Below, in pieces: positions 37,706-47,937 of a DNA stretch of 64,000 nt (the first letter of the stretch is position 1; every line of letters begins with the position of its first letter). The stretch spans positions 60,370,033-60,434,032 of the forward strand of contig NC_061508.1 of NCBI RefSeq assembly GCF_022539505.1, written 5' to 3'. The translations under genes and the position numbers were made by a program. The notes beneath the pieces were generated by a model. The model saw only the letters and a list, made by a program, of their open reading frames with translations, ran no database searches and was not told where the DNA came from. Origin of the DNA: Lolium rigidum (lineage: Eukaryota > Streptophyta > Magnoliopsida > Poales > Poaceae).

Positions 37706-38418
37706 AACTCGCTTGTGATAAACTCGCTGAAATTTTTTCCAACCTTGGGGATGATAATCCCATTGCTTTAGATTGTAATGATTTAGATTTTGATGATTGC
37801 CATATCTCTGAAGTTATAAAGTTCTTGCAAAAACTTGCTAAGAGTCCCAATGCTAGTGCTATAAATTTGGCTTTCACAAAACATATTACAAATGCTCTCA
37901 TAAAAGCTAGAGAAGAGAAACTAAAACTTGAAACTTCTATCCCTAGAAAGCTAGAGGATGGTTGGGAGCCCATCATTAAAATGAGAATCAAAGATTTTGA
38001 TTGTAATGCTTTATGTGATCTTGGTGCAAGTATTTCTGTTATGCCTAAAAAAGTCTATGATATGCTTGACTTGCCACAATTGAAGAATTGTTATTTGGAT
38101 GTTAATCTCGCTGATAATGCTAAAAAGAAACCTTTGGGGAAAGTTGATAATGTTCATATTATGGTTAACAATAACCTTGTCCCCGTTGATTTTGTTGTCT
38201 TGGATATTGAATGCAATGCATCTTGCCCCATTATATTGGGAAGACCTTTTCTTCGAACCGTTGGTGCTACTATTGATATGAAGGAAGGTAATATTAAATA
38301 TCAATTTCCTCTCAAGAAAGGTATGGAACACTTCCCTAGAAAGAGAATGAAGGTACCATATGATTCTATTATTAGAACAAATTATGATGTTGATGCTTCA
38401 TCTCTTGATGTTACTTGA
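37706..38418 (+). pseudogene. Athila-like retropepsin region
   Basis: The frame from 37825 to the TGA at 38418 has a retropepsin-like fold: CDLGASISVMPKKVYD (the catalytic triplet is DLG here, against the common DSG/DTG), LADNAKKKPLGKVDNV, then CPIILGRPFLRTVGATID. DLGAS is usual for Athila proteases. It is frame-shifted relative to the gag frame. After the stop there is no RT. Confidence 0.8.
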
Positions 38419-40681
38419 GTTACACTTTCTGCGCCTAGCTGAAAGGCGTTAAAGAAAAGCGCTTATGGGAGACAACCCATGTTTTTACCTACGAGTACTT
38501 TGTTTTTATTTTGTGTCTTGGAAGTTGTTTACTACTGTAGCAACCTCTCCTTATCTTAGTTTTAAGTTTTGTTGTGCCAAGTAAAGTCTTTGATAGAAAA
38601 GTAAGTACTAGATTTGGATTACTGCGCAGTTTCAGAATTCTTTGCTGTCACGAATCTGGGTCTATCTCCCTGTAGATAGCTCAGAAAATTATGCCAATTT
38701 ACGAGCATGATCCTCAGATATGTACGCAACTTTCATTCAATTTGAGCATTTTCGTTTGAGCAAGTCTGGTGGCCTAATAAAATCCATATTTACGGACTGT
38801 TCTGTTTTGACAGATTCTGTCTTTTATTTCGCATTGCCTCTTTTGCTATGTTGGATGAATTTCTTTGCTCCACTAATGTCCAGTAGCTTTATGCAATGTC
38901 CAGAAGTGTTAAGAATGATTGTGTCACCTCTGAACATGTGAATTTTTATTATGCACTAACCCTCTAATGAGTTGTTTCGAGTTTGGTGTGGAGGAAGTTT
39001 TCAAGGATCAAGAGAGGAGTATGATGCAATATGATTAAGGAGAGTGAAAGCTCTAAGCTTGGGGATGCCCCGGTGGTTCACCCCTGCATATATTAAGAAG
39101 ACTCAAGCGTCTAAGCTTGGGGATGCCCAAGGCATCCCCTTCTTCATCGACAACATTATCAGGTTCCTCCCCTGAAACTATATTTTTATTCGGCCACATC
39201 TTATGTACTTTGCTTGGAGCGTCGGTTTGTTTTTTTGTTTTGTTTGAATAAAATGGATCCTAGCATTCACTTTATGGGAGAGAGACACGCTCCGCTGTTG
39301 CATATGGACAAATATGTCCTTAGGTTCTACTCATAGTATTCATGGCGAAGTTTCTCCTTCGTTAAATTGTTATATGGTTGGAATTGGAAAATGCTACATG
39401 TAGTAACTCTAAAATGTCTTTGATAATTTGATACTTGGCAATTGTTGTGCTCATGTTTAAGCTCTTGCATCATATACTTTGCACCCATTAATGAAGAAAT
39501 ACTTAGAGCTTGCTAATTTGGTTTGCATATTTAGTTTCTCTAGAGTCTAGATAACATCTAGTATTGAGTTTTGAACAACAAGGAAGACGGTATGGAGTCT
39601 TATAATGTTTACCATATGTCTTTTATGTGAGTTTTGCTGTACCGTTCATCCTTGTGTTTGTTTCAAATAGCCTTGCTGGCCTAAACCTTGTATCGAGAGG
39701 GAATACTTCTCATGCATCCAAAATACTTGAGCCAACCACTATGCCATTTGTGTCCACCATACCTACCTACTACATGGTATTTATCCGCCATTCCAAAGTA
39801 AATTGTTTGAGTGCTACCTTTAAAATTCCATCATTCACCTTTGCAATATATAGCTCATGGGACAAATAGCTTAAAAAACTATTGTAGTATTGAATATGTA
39901 CTTATGCACTTTATCTCTTATTAAGTTGCTTGTTGAGCGGTAACCATGTTTCTGGGGATGCCATCAAATATTCTTTGTTGGATATCATGTGAGTTGCTAT
40001 GCATGTCCGTCTTGTCACGAAGCAGAGAGATCTACCACCTTCATGGTTGGAGCATGCATATTGTTAGAGAAGAACTTTGGGCCGCTAACTAAAGCCATGA
40101 TTCATGGTGGAAGTTTCGGTTTGGACACATATCCTCAATCTCATATGAGAATAATAATTGTTGCCACATGCTTATGCATTAAAGAGGAGTCCATTATCTG
40201 TTGTCCATGTTGTCCCGGTATGGATGTCTAAGTTGAGAATAATCAAAAGCGAGAAATCCAAAATGCGAGCTTTCTCCTTAGACCTTTGTACAGGCGGCAT
40301 GGAGGTACCCCATTGTGACACTTGGTCAAAACATGTGCATTGCAAAGATCCGGTAGTCCAAGTTAATTAGGACAAGGTGCGGGCACTATTAGTATACTAT
40401 GCATGAGACTTGCAACTTGTAAGATATAACTTTCATAACTCATATGCTTTATTACTACCGTTGACAAAATTGTTTCATGTTTTCAAAATAAAAGCTCTAG
40501 CACAAATATAGCAATCGATGCTTTCCTCTTTGACGGACCATTCTCTTTACTTTTATGTTGAGTCAGTTCACCTATCTCTCTCCACCTCAAGAAGCAAACA
40601 CTTGTGTGAACCGTGCATTGATTCCTACATACTTGCATATTGTACTTGTTATATTACTCTATGTTGACTATTATCCATGAG
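38419..40681 (+). other. Non-coding 3' region of Athila-like element
   Basis: No gene. Two copies of a block with AAGCTTGGGGATGCCC lie at about 39056 and 39113. Short open frames here lack protein-like character. The sequence ends at an N gap before the 3' LTR. Confidence 0.7.
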
Positions 40682-40781
40682 NNNNNNNNNNNNNNNNNNN
40701 NNNNNNNNNNNNNNNNNNNNNNNNNNNNNNNNNNNNNNNNNNNNNNNNNNNNNNNNNNNNNNNNNNNNNNNNNNNNNNNNN
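40682..40781. other. Assembly gap, 100 N
   Basis: Exactly 100 N. The left flank is Athila-like internal DNA and the right flank is unrelated, so the 3' LTR and at least the other half of the LTR-like host at 28906-31055 are missing or misjoined here. Confidence 0.95.
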
Positions 40782-41203
40782 GCCGCCACTAGTACAAACC
40801 ATCACTCCCTCTCCACCTCCACCTCCATCTCTTCCCTAGTAGCTCCACCTCCATATCGGCGACGGACCACAATCGCGCGGCTTCGACTTCCTCTTCGACG
40901 GCGGCGTCTAATTTATAATACGATATGATGGTAGCAAAAGAATTCCAATAAGGCCTTCGCAAACTAAGACTTCACTCTCAAGCACACATGTCTGTCAATG
41001 ATATAAAAAGAGAGTTGTGAATGGTAGCCGCAAATCAAATGAAAATGAACAATTGTAAAATTAAGAAGAGGAGTAGATTTCCAATTGTTAATCAAAAAAG
41101 TTTATGTTTGTGAACTTTCAATAACTTAAAACATAAGCGCAGAGTGATTAGTGGAACGTTGCATGGATGAGATCATGCATGCAATGATCCAAAATTAGCG
41201 TTA
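40782..41203. other. Unassigned DNA between gap and Helitron end
   Basis: The first 140 bp are rich in CTCCACCTCC and CGGCG words, the rest is AT-rich. No gene or known repeat is recognised. Confidence 0.5.
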
Positions 41204-42649
41204 CTAGCAATGATTGGCGTGGCGGCACGCCGCGCCATATAGTGGTTGATTGATGGTAATTTTTCGCGGCGGTAAATATTTGTGGGTGCGTGAATAATGT
41301 AGTTATTTTTTTGTCCATTCGCTTGGATGTGATTTTTTTATAGATTTTCATTTGATTGTTGATTAATCTTGGTCTAGTGATTTTTTATAGATTTTCATTT
41401 GGTTGTTGATTAATCTTGGTCTAGTGGTTGTTATTGAGCCACGGGTGACTGAGAGTGCATCGCATGCCATTTGTTTGATTTTGAATGAGGTGTCTCGCGA
41501 AGGGCTGCTGCCGCTAGACGTGCTCGCAAACATGAACATGCATTCTAGTGACGTAGTGGTTGAGCAATTCAACATTTCATGTTTATGTTTGTTTGTGCAT
41601 TTTTGATCTTTGTGGCGTGGATTTGGATAACCCTTCACTTTGGTAAAATTTGCATAATCTACCTAGAGGAGATGCAAACTTTTTCAGAAAAAAAAAACAC
41701 TATAAATCAACAACAGACTACTTGGTAGAGCCTTGCATAATTAGGTTTTAAGAACATGCACCAACTCATTGTTCTTGACAGACGGCTTGTTAAGCCAGGT
41801 GCCAATTCACCCTTGTTATGGGCTAATTGGTAGAGCCTTTCATATAGCCTACAACAATGGACAACTGAAACCGTAAGAAAATGAAATCATCTACATTTAT
41901 CTGTACCGTTAGTAACTTAACATATCATTACTATAAACTAAAATGGGAGGACCAAAAACATACTTAGTCCAACAAAGCTAAAAAAAACTATAACATAAAT
42001 ATAACACTGTTCAAAATAATATAACCCTAAACCAGAATGGGAGGACCAGAAGAATATACTTGGTCAAACAAATCTAAATAATATAACCCTATCTAAAAAT
42101 AACAGTCGTATCCACCAATGAAGAAACGTAGCCATATTGGCAAAATAGTTGTGCTTAACTACGGATCAATAAATTAGATCGCCAAGTCCAGCGTGGTGCA
42201 ATTGAGGGTTTTGTGGGAATCAATGCTCTATATTTGTATTTTTAGATTTGGAGTCGGCAAATAAGGACCGTGGATGCAAATCTTTCTCTCTTGTGGCATG
42301 CTGAAAATTGCCTCAAATAGTTTTTCCAAGTCTTTTCAAAATATAATTTTTTGGTAGAGGGAGCATATGCACCCGGGAGCCGAATTAAATTTCTCCACTT
42401 CTAGGCTCCAATAGAAAAGTTTCTTGTTTGGTAATTAAAGTGACTGTTAGAAGGGAAAATGAAAAGGAATCATGTTGACATTGCTCGCTCATATGAGAGC
42501 ACAAAGGGTATCAGGAAAGCTAGCCAGCTAGCTAGCCGCATCTCCATTTTTATGGGTTGCGTGAGCTGTTCATTGTTTTTATTTTTAGTTCTTGCTTCAG
42601 TTCTTTGAAGGTACAGTGGTCCAAGCCAGTTAACTACATATAAGTTTGA
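41204..42649 (-). mobile_element. Helitron 3' end (H4), right limit unknown
   Basis: On the minus strand the end reads GGCGTGCCGCCACGCC, AATCATTG, CTAG, with CTAG at 41204-41207 and A at 41203. The palindrome GGCGTGGCGGCACGCC is the expected subterminal hairpin. The 5' end (GA before T on +) could not be fixed; the end coordinate is simply where the next element's target site begins. Inside are direct repeats of about 45 bp (41331-41376 and 41379-41423) and of about 85 bp near 41938-42085 (AATGGGAGGACCA shared). Confidence 0.6.
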
Positions 42650-42658
42650 TACTATCAA

Positions 42659-42757
42659 GGGATTTCTATTTTCGTGCCCTCAGTTCCTTAGTTGTGCTCA
42701 GTTTTCCCCAGCTCCTTAGTTTTTCCTCAGTTTTCCCCAAGTGCTTGTTTGAAACCC
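42659..42757 (+). repeat. Left terminal inverted repeat of the MULE
   Basis: 99 bp from GGGATTTCTATTTTCGTGCC to TTTGAAACCC. Weaker similarity to the other arm seems to continue about 80 bp further in. Confidence 0.93.
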
Positions 42758-43279
42758 GCAGAAGGCAGCTCAGACGGCAGGATTCCCGTTAAGTTGACCG
42801 CTCCGTGCTGACGTGTGGGGCCGCGTCGCGTGGGGCTGGTAGAAAGAGACCGCGTGGGATAGGACGAGAAGCGTTTTGTTGCACGTGAGCAGGAGCTGGG
42901 TTTTGTCTCTCTCGGCCCAAATTGGCATTTTTAAGAGCACCTTTTTCCCTCTTTCTCTCTCTGTCTTTTTCACCAAATTAGTATCAAATCTAGAGAAGCT
43001 TCTATTTCTGTCTTTCTTCAATATGACAGCAAATCTAGTAGCAAATCTCTGGGGTTATTTATGCCTTTTGGTCCTCATTTTTACCCCAATATGGCAGCAA
43101 ATCTAGTAGCAAATCTAGAAGCTAGTATATGATAAATTCACAACAGCATAATCACAAAACTAAGTATAATACATAAACTGCATACAGCAGCCAAAAGCAG
43201 GCAATAACGTTGTTAATGTTCACGACAAACTAAGCTGAAAAATATACAAGACGCACGCAATGTATGGACAACAAGAAGA

Positions 43280-44653
43280 TTAGGATGAATGAATTTGTTC
43301 TTCATTCCTCCTCATATATTTCTTCGTCGCTCCATTCGTGCATTTCCCCAAGGAAATATTCATTGAACTCCTTCCGTCTGCAGGTGTGCGGCCAATACAT
43401 CCTCCAAACGGTATGGCCTCGTGTTCATTACTCATACCGTAGCTTCCTATTCTATCCACACGTACCGGCCACTCATCCCGGGCCTTTGTATCATGAGAGT
43501 ACTCTCGATATAACCCAAATCCGCGTAGTAGATGCAGCCAGGTCGAAGAGTCGGTACACTCGGCGTCGACGGAGATACACCAGATACAATGCACGAACAA
43601 GGCATGAAAGCCAATGTTACTGACCGGATGGAGAGAGCGGCTCTGAGTGTCCACACGGTACACCACGGGCGTGTTGTGCATCAACACAAGCAGCAGATCA
43701 CCATCCGACTTCACAAGGTAGAACTTGTCACGTCCAAGTTCTGGAAATGAAATTAGTGTCTCCATCTTTACAGTGTTCGCGCGCTGCTGCTTCGTACATT
43801 GGTGCACACTATTCTTCCGGACTCAAAATTGTCCGAAGCTATTGCATATAGTTCACCATTGAACGGGGTAATGCAACGCATACTATGGTTCTTGATCGAA
43901 AATCTTCCTTCTCCCCAATCTTCATATATATCCTTAGTTGGAGTGCTCTCATCGACCCAACCAAGTTCCTCCGGGTAATGTCCGCAAGTGAAGACCATAG
44001 TCGGGGAGTTGATTGCAGCGACTGAATCCAGAAAAACAGTTGGCATCTGCGCCTCAAACATAGTGTTTGATGTCTTTGTGAGTGGGTTCAGAAGCCGTAT
44101 CTTGTGCGGCGGGTTCTTCTGGACAAGCACGATGACGCCACGGGAAAAGCCGACGAAGTAGAATCTAAAATATATTGAAAAGATAACATTCAGCACTAAG
44201 ATTGAAAATAAGATCTATGGTGACGCCACGGGAAAAGCCGAGGAATTTGAACCTTGCACGAACTGCAGATAGATCTATGGTGACGTAGCGGGATGTGCCG
44301 AGATGGAGGAAGGTGAACTCAGCGGCGCGTGGAAGGGCGTGGTGTAGCATGATCCATTCGTGCGGGTGCAATTCGGGATCGGGTAAACCCGAGCGCCAAT
44401 TTCTACGGACTTGCCTCATAGCGAGAGTAGCTGTCCACGTACTCCTCTTTCGCCAATAAGCATTCGCCGATCTTTTGAAGTGGTCCGTCGGCCGTGAGAC
44501 CGGCCCGGTTCACGGAGGCGCCGCGCTTGGATGCGCCGCCCTCGGATGCGCCGCCCTCGGAGGCGACGGGCTCGGCGGCGACGGGCTCGGAGGCGACGGG
44601 CTCGGAGGCGACGGGCTCGGGGCGATGGCCGCCGGCGCATTCTTCTTCTCCAT
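43280..44653 (-). pseudogene. DUF295 (KIB1-4 propeller) gene, frameshifted
   Basis: From an ATG at 44653 (MEKKNAPAAIAP) to a stop at 43280, coding sequence is split over several frames. The N-terminus is expanded by SPSPP repeats (44540-44620). Then come MRQVRRNWRSGLPDPELHPH (44419 frame), RLLNPLTKTSN and PTMVFTCGHYPEE (44196-43768 frame), LGRDKFYLVKSDGDLLLV and VYRVDTQSRSLHPVSNIG (43807 frame), and the family hallmark RPGCIYYADLGYI in yet another frame near 43540. This matches plant DUF295 proteins (PF03478), often joined to F-boxes, of mostly unknown function. A duplication of the GFSRGV segment (44125-44240) adds to the damage. No F-box is seen. Confidence 0.75.
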
Positions 44654-44793
44654 CGCCGGCAGGGGAGGGCTCGTACGGCGGTTGGGGTTTTTTGGAGAAG
44701 TTGATGGGACGTGAGAGGGGTGGTTTCGTGCGTGAGCGATAATGAGACGTATCGTGTGCGAGAGGGAGGGAGAGAGGGGCTTACGCGTCCTAA

Positions 44794-44890
44794 ATGCGAC
44801 CCGCGTCAACAATGGCACGTCTTCCACGTCTGCACCGCGACACGCGTCAACAATGGCATGTCTTCCACTTCTGCACCGCAACACGCGTCC
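44794..44890 (+). repeat. Tandem pair of about 45 bp in the MULE
   Basis: Two copies of a unit with CGCGTCAACAATGGCA(C/T)GTC and CTTCCAC(G/T)TCTGCACCGC upstream of the DUF295 start, plus a third partial ACACGCGTC. Nothing else is seen in 44890-45640 except AT-rich DNA. Confidence 0.8.
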
Positions 44891-45649
44891 TTGAGTCTAA
44901 CCCTGGAAATTTAGATATACTCAGGTATACCCTCGAGTCATATACTAGCATTTTTTGTATGCTCAGTTTTCGCCTTGAGTGCTAATACTGGCTAGTGCAA
45001 TATACTCAGTTTTACCCTCAAGTGGCTGGTCAACAGAGAGTCAACAAATGGGATTAACTATTTAAATGAGTTATTTAATGTGCAAAAAATTCCGAAAAAG
45101 AGTGGCACTTACTCATGGAGTCTTTACCACAAATTTCCACTTCTCAAATCATAGATAAATCCTAGATAAATCAAGTTTCACCACAAATTGCCACTTCTCA
45201 AATCACCTAGTAGCTATGAAGGTGCATGGTTTTCCATAATAAGCCCTACCCAAAACAGCTTTCCCCAAAACATACTTTGTCCGAATGAGACCATAATTTT
45301 CACACTCATGTAGATTTGTATTGCAAATAGTTTGAGGTAGGCCAAGATGGGTTTCATTGTACAAAACACGCATTTTCCATTTTTTAAATCTCATATTTGA
45401 ATCCCTTAGTCCTGTTTACTACTCACTTGCCCTTGGTTTCTTGATACTACTCGGTTTTGCCCTCTCCCTTCACAAACTCTCACGGACGCCCAACATTGCC
45501 CCGATTGGTCTAGCCCATGTCACGCGGATCGTGCCCGACGACCGTTGATCGTATGATCTAACGGGCAGGATAACCCCTATCTCTCTCTCCGGTCGGGGCC
45601 ACCACCCTCTCTCTCTCTCTCGTCGTCGGTTAGCTTCACGCAAAGTTTG

Positions 45650-46436
45650 GTTTTCTGCATTATTTTTCACGAGCTAAATTATAAACTCTTTTTAGGCATT
45701 ACTTTTCACGCAAAAAATGATAAACCATCACCGATTTGTTGTAGCCATTACTTTTCACGCAAAAAATGATACACCATCACCCATTTCTTGTACCCATTAC
45801 TTTTCACGCAAAAAACGATAAATCATCACCGATTTGTTGTAGCCATTACTTTTCACGCAAAAAATGATACACCATCACCCATTTCTTGTAGCCATTACTT
45901 TTCACGCAAAAAACGATAAACCTTCACCGATTTGTTGTAGCCATTACTTTTCACGCACAAAATTGATACACCATCACCCATTTCGTGTACCCATTACTTT
46001 TCACGCAAACAACGATAAATCATCACCGATTTTTTTGTAGCCATTACTTTTCACGCAAAAAATGATACACCATCACCCATTTCTTGTAGCCATTACTTTC
46101 CACGCAAAAAATGATAAACCATCACCGATTTTGTTGTAGCCATTACTTTTCACGCAAAAAATGATACACCATCACCCATTTCTTGTAGCCATTACTTTCC
46201 ACGCAAAAAATGATAAACCACCATCACCCATTTCTTGTAGCCATTACTTTCCACGCAAAAAATGATAAACCATCACCGATTTTGTTGTAGCCATTACTTT
46301 TCACGCAAAAAATGATACACCATCACCCATTTCTTGTACCCATTACTTTTCACGCAAAAAACGATAAACCATCACCGATTTCTTGTAGCCATTACTTTCC
46401 TTTTAGGCATTACTTTTCACGGTAAAATGATAAACT
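45650..46436 (+). repeat. 49-bp minisatellite, about 15 copies
   Basis: The unit begins GCCATTACTTTTCACGC, followed by an A-run, GAT, ACACCATCACCC and ATTTCTTGTA. Starts fall every 49-50 bp (45697, 45746, 45795, 45844 and so on). Two versions alternate over much of the array: one with GATACACCATCACCCATTTC and one with GATAAACCATCACCGATTTG, giving a 98-bp higher-order period. It lies between the divergent DUF295 and B3 genes, directly upstream of B3. Confidence 0.93.
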
Positions 46437-46565
46437 ATACCCCCACAACGGTCGTCTCCTCCTTAATTTATTGTGTATAAACCCCCACAACGGTCATCTC
46501 CTCCTTATTTTATTGTGTAAACCCCTACAACGGTCATCTCTCCCTTATAAACACCCACACGGCCA
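46436..46565 (+). repeat. Three promoter-proximal repeats of about 50 bp
   Basis: Three units with CC(C/T)(C/A)CAACGGTC(G/A)TCTC lie between the minisatellite and the B3 start. TATA-like TGTATAAAC and CTTATAAAC occur between units, so this may be the promoter of the B3 gene. Confidence 0.6.
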
Positions 46566-46626
46566 TCCCTTGTGTCAATAGGTTCTGCCTCTCTCTTCTT
46601 CGTTCACATACACTTTATCCATTGCC

Positions 46627-47227
46627 ATGGCTTCCACGTCTCGAACGCGGACCGGAAGGGGAAGAGGAAGGGGAAGGGGAAGGGGAAGTGGATCATCATC
46701 ATTGCCACCACCACCGTCAACACTGCCATTGATCATAGAGGAGTTGTTCATCGTCGTCTATGAAGACCCTTTGGTCAAGAAGGTACGTACGCGTTCCCAC
46801 ATATATGATGCATGTGATTAATTATGGGCATGTTCTAAAAAACCTTTAATTTTAAGGGTTCCCTAATTTCAAACGATCGGCGCTCGATCTCTTTGCAGGA
46901 ACTCCCAAAAAAATTGCGGACTATCTTGACGGCAAGGAGCCAGCTAAGGTGTATCTGCGAGCAGCTGACCGCGGTCCTCGTCTCCGGACCGTGGAGGTCC
47001 TATTTGACGGACAAGGCCGGATGTACCTCGACAAGGGCTGGGAGAAATTCGCCATCGCGCACGGTGTGGATTTCGGCTGGTTCGTACACTTCAAATATGA
47101 AGGCGATGATGTGCTCACGGTGAAGGTGTTCGACGGAACAATGTGCGGGAGGTACTACTACTCGGACGACGAAGATACCGACGATGAAAGCGACGACGAC
47201 GTGAAGCCATGCATCCATCCCCTTTAG
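46627..47227 (+). pseudogene. B3-domain gene, two exons, probable 1-nt deletion
   Basis: Exon 1 (46627-46782, 52 codons) starts MASTSRTRTGRGRGRGRG and ends before a consensus donor AAG|GTACGT. The acceptor TTTGCAG ends at 46898. In exon 2 the frame from 46901 encodes a B3 DNA-binding domain: KIADYLDGKEPAKVYL, RTVEVLFDGQGRMYLDKGW, EKFAIAHGVDFGWFVHFKYE, LTVKVFDGTMC, then an acidic tail and stop at 47225-47227. B3 proteins are plant transcription factors. Simple splicing puts exon 2 one base out of register; the likely site is the CCC/A7 run at 46904-46914. Either a deletion or another splice site explains this. The acidic Asp/Glu tail is intact. Confidence 0.75.
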
Positions 47228-47499
47228 ATAATTAAGGGGATTATGACCAAGAATATATATGTAGCTTCATATGCATCGATTTAGAGATCTAGCTATTTTC
47301 TATATATTATGCATGTAAAAAATAACATCGCATTTCCACTATTATTCGAGCACCACATCCTCCAAACGATGCCGATGCCGATGCCGATATCGGCATGGTC
47401 AGAACGGCTATGCTCGCCGCCACTGCTAGGTCAACGTCGGGATGCACAATGTTTAGCATAAGAGTCACTTTAGATTAAGCTGCGAAAATAGTCACGTGC

Positions 47500-47670
47500 C
47501 ATGGGCTGAGGAGGCCCCTACAGAGCGGCTCTATATTATATTCTCTAAATAAAATAGACGACCACAGCGGTCATTGGCTGCGGAGGCCCCACGAGAGCGG
47601 CAATATATAATTTTCTATAAATAAATAGACGACCCACCGGTCATTGGCTGCGGCAGCCCCATAGAGCGGC
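47500..47670 (+). repeat. Imperfect direct repeats downstream of B3
   Basis: Units of about 75-85 bp share GGCTG(A/C)GG(A/C)(G/A)G and GCCCC plus AGAGCGGC, with CTATAAATAAATAGACGAC between the last two. No gene is seen in 47228-47829. Confidence 0.65.
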
Positions 47671-47829
47671 CCCATTTGTCATTGGCAGCACCGCGTATAC
47701 AATCAGGAAATAAAACGGCCCACGCGTCGGCGGTAGATGGATCCACCCGTCGGCACGAGACGGTCAGCGAGGAACCGACCTCACGGTAACGGTAAGGCCT
47801 CTGACCTGACGGCAACCCGCGTCTTCGAG

Positions 47830-47928
47830 GGGTTTCAAACTAGAGGGAGGGGAAAACTGAGGAAAAACTAACGAGCTGGGGAAAACTGAGTACAACTAAC
47901 GAAGCAGGGGCACGAAAATAGAAATCCC
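47830..47928 (-). repeat. Right terminal inverted repeat of the MULE
   Basis: 99 bp, complement of the left arm, ending GGCACGAAAATAGAAATCCC. The target duplication TACTATCAA follows. Confidence 0.93.
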
Positions 47929-47937
47929 TACTATCAA

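Larger units (their letters stand above)
31056..40681 (+). mobile_element. Athila-like LTR retrotransposon without pol
   Basis: Has a 5' LTR from 31056 (TGATACGTCTCCGACG) to about 36016, then a PBS-like GGCGCCGTTGCCGGGAG, gag and protease-like frames at 36271-38418, and about 2.3 kb of conserved-looking non-coding 3' sequence with repeated AAGCTTGGGGATGCCC (39056 and 39113). No reverse transcriptase, RNase H or integrase is present between protease and 40681, so this is a non-autonomous form. The 3' LTR is missing in the gap. The gag and protease style and the PBS fit the Athila lineage; the Triticeae name Sabrina or a relative is possible but untested. Confidence 0.8.
42659..47928. mobile_element. 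Gene-carrying Mutator-like element, 5,270 bp
   Basis: Terminal inverted repeats of 99 bp (42659-42757 and 47830-47928), about 87% alike by eye, begin GGGATTTCTATTTTCGTGCC. A perfect 9-bp target duplication, TACTATCAA, flanks the element (42650-42658 and 47929-47937), the hallmark of Mutator insertion. Inside are a broken DUF295 gene (minus), a B3-domain gene (plus), a 49-bp minisatellite and several short direct repeats. No MURA transposase is visible, so it is non-autonomous and fits the Pack-MULE type, with the caveat that carrying genes could also be old members of the element family. Confidence 0.93.

Noticed and set aside
44416..44884. Arg-rich and SPSPP-rich frames on both strands
   Set aside because: Produced by short tandem repeats at the N-terminus of the DUF295 gene; only the frame from 44653 is considered.
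45650..46436. Regular repeat array resembling a CRISPR
   Set aside because: Repeats are contiguous 49-bp units with no unique spacers, in plant nuclear DNA inside a MULE; it is a minisatellite.
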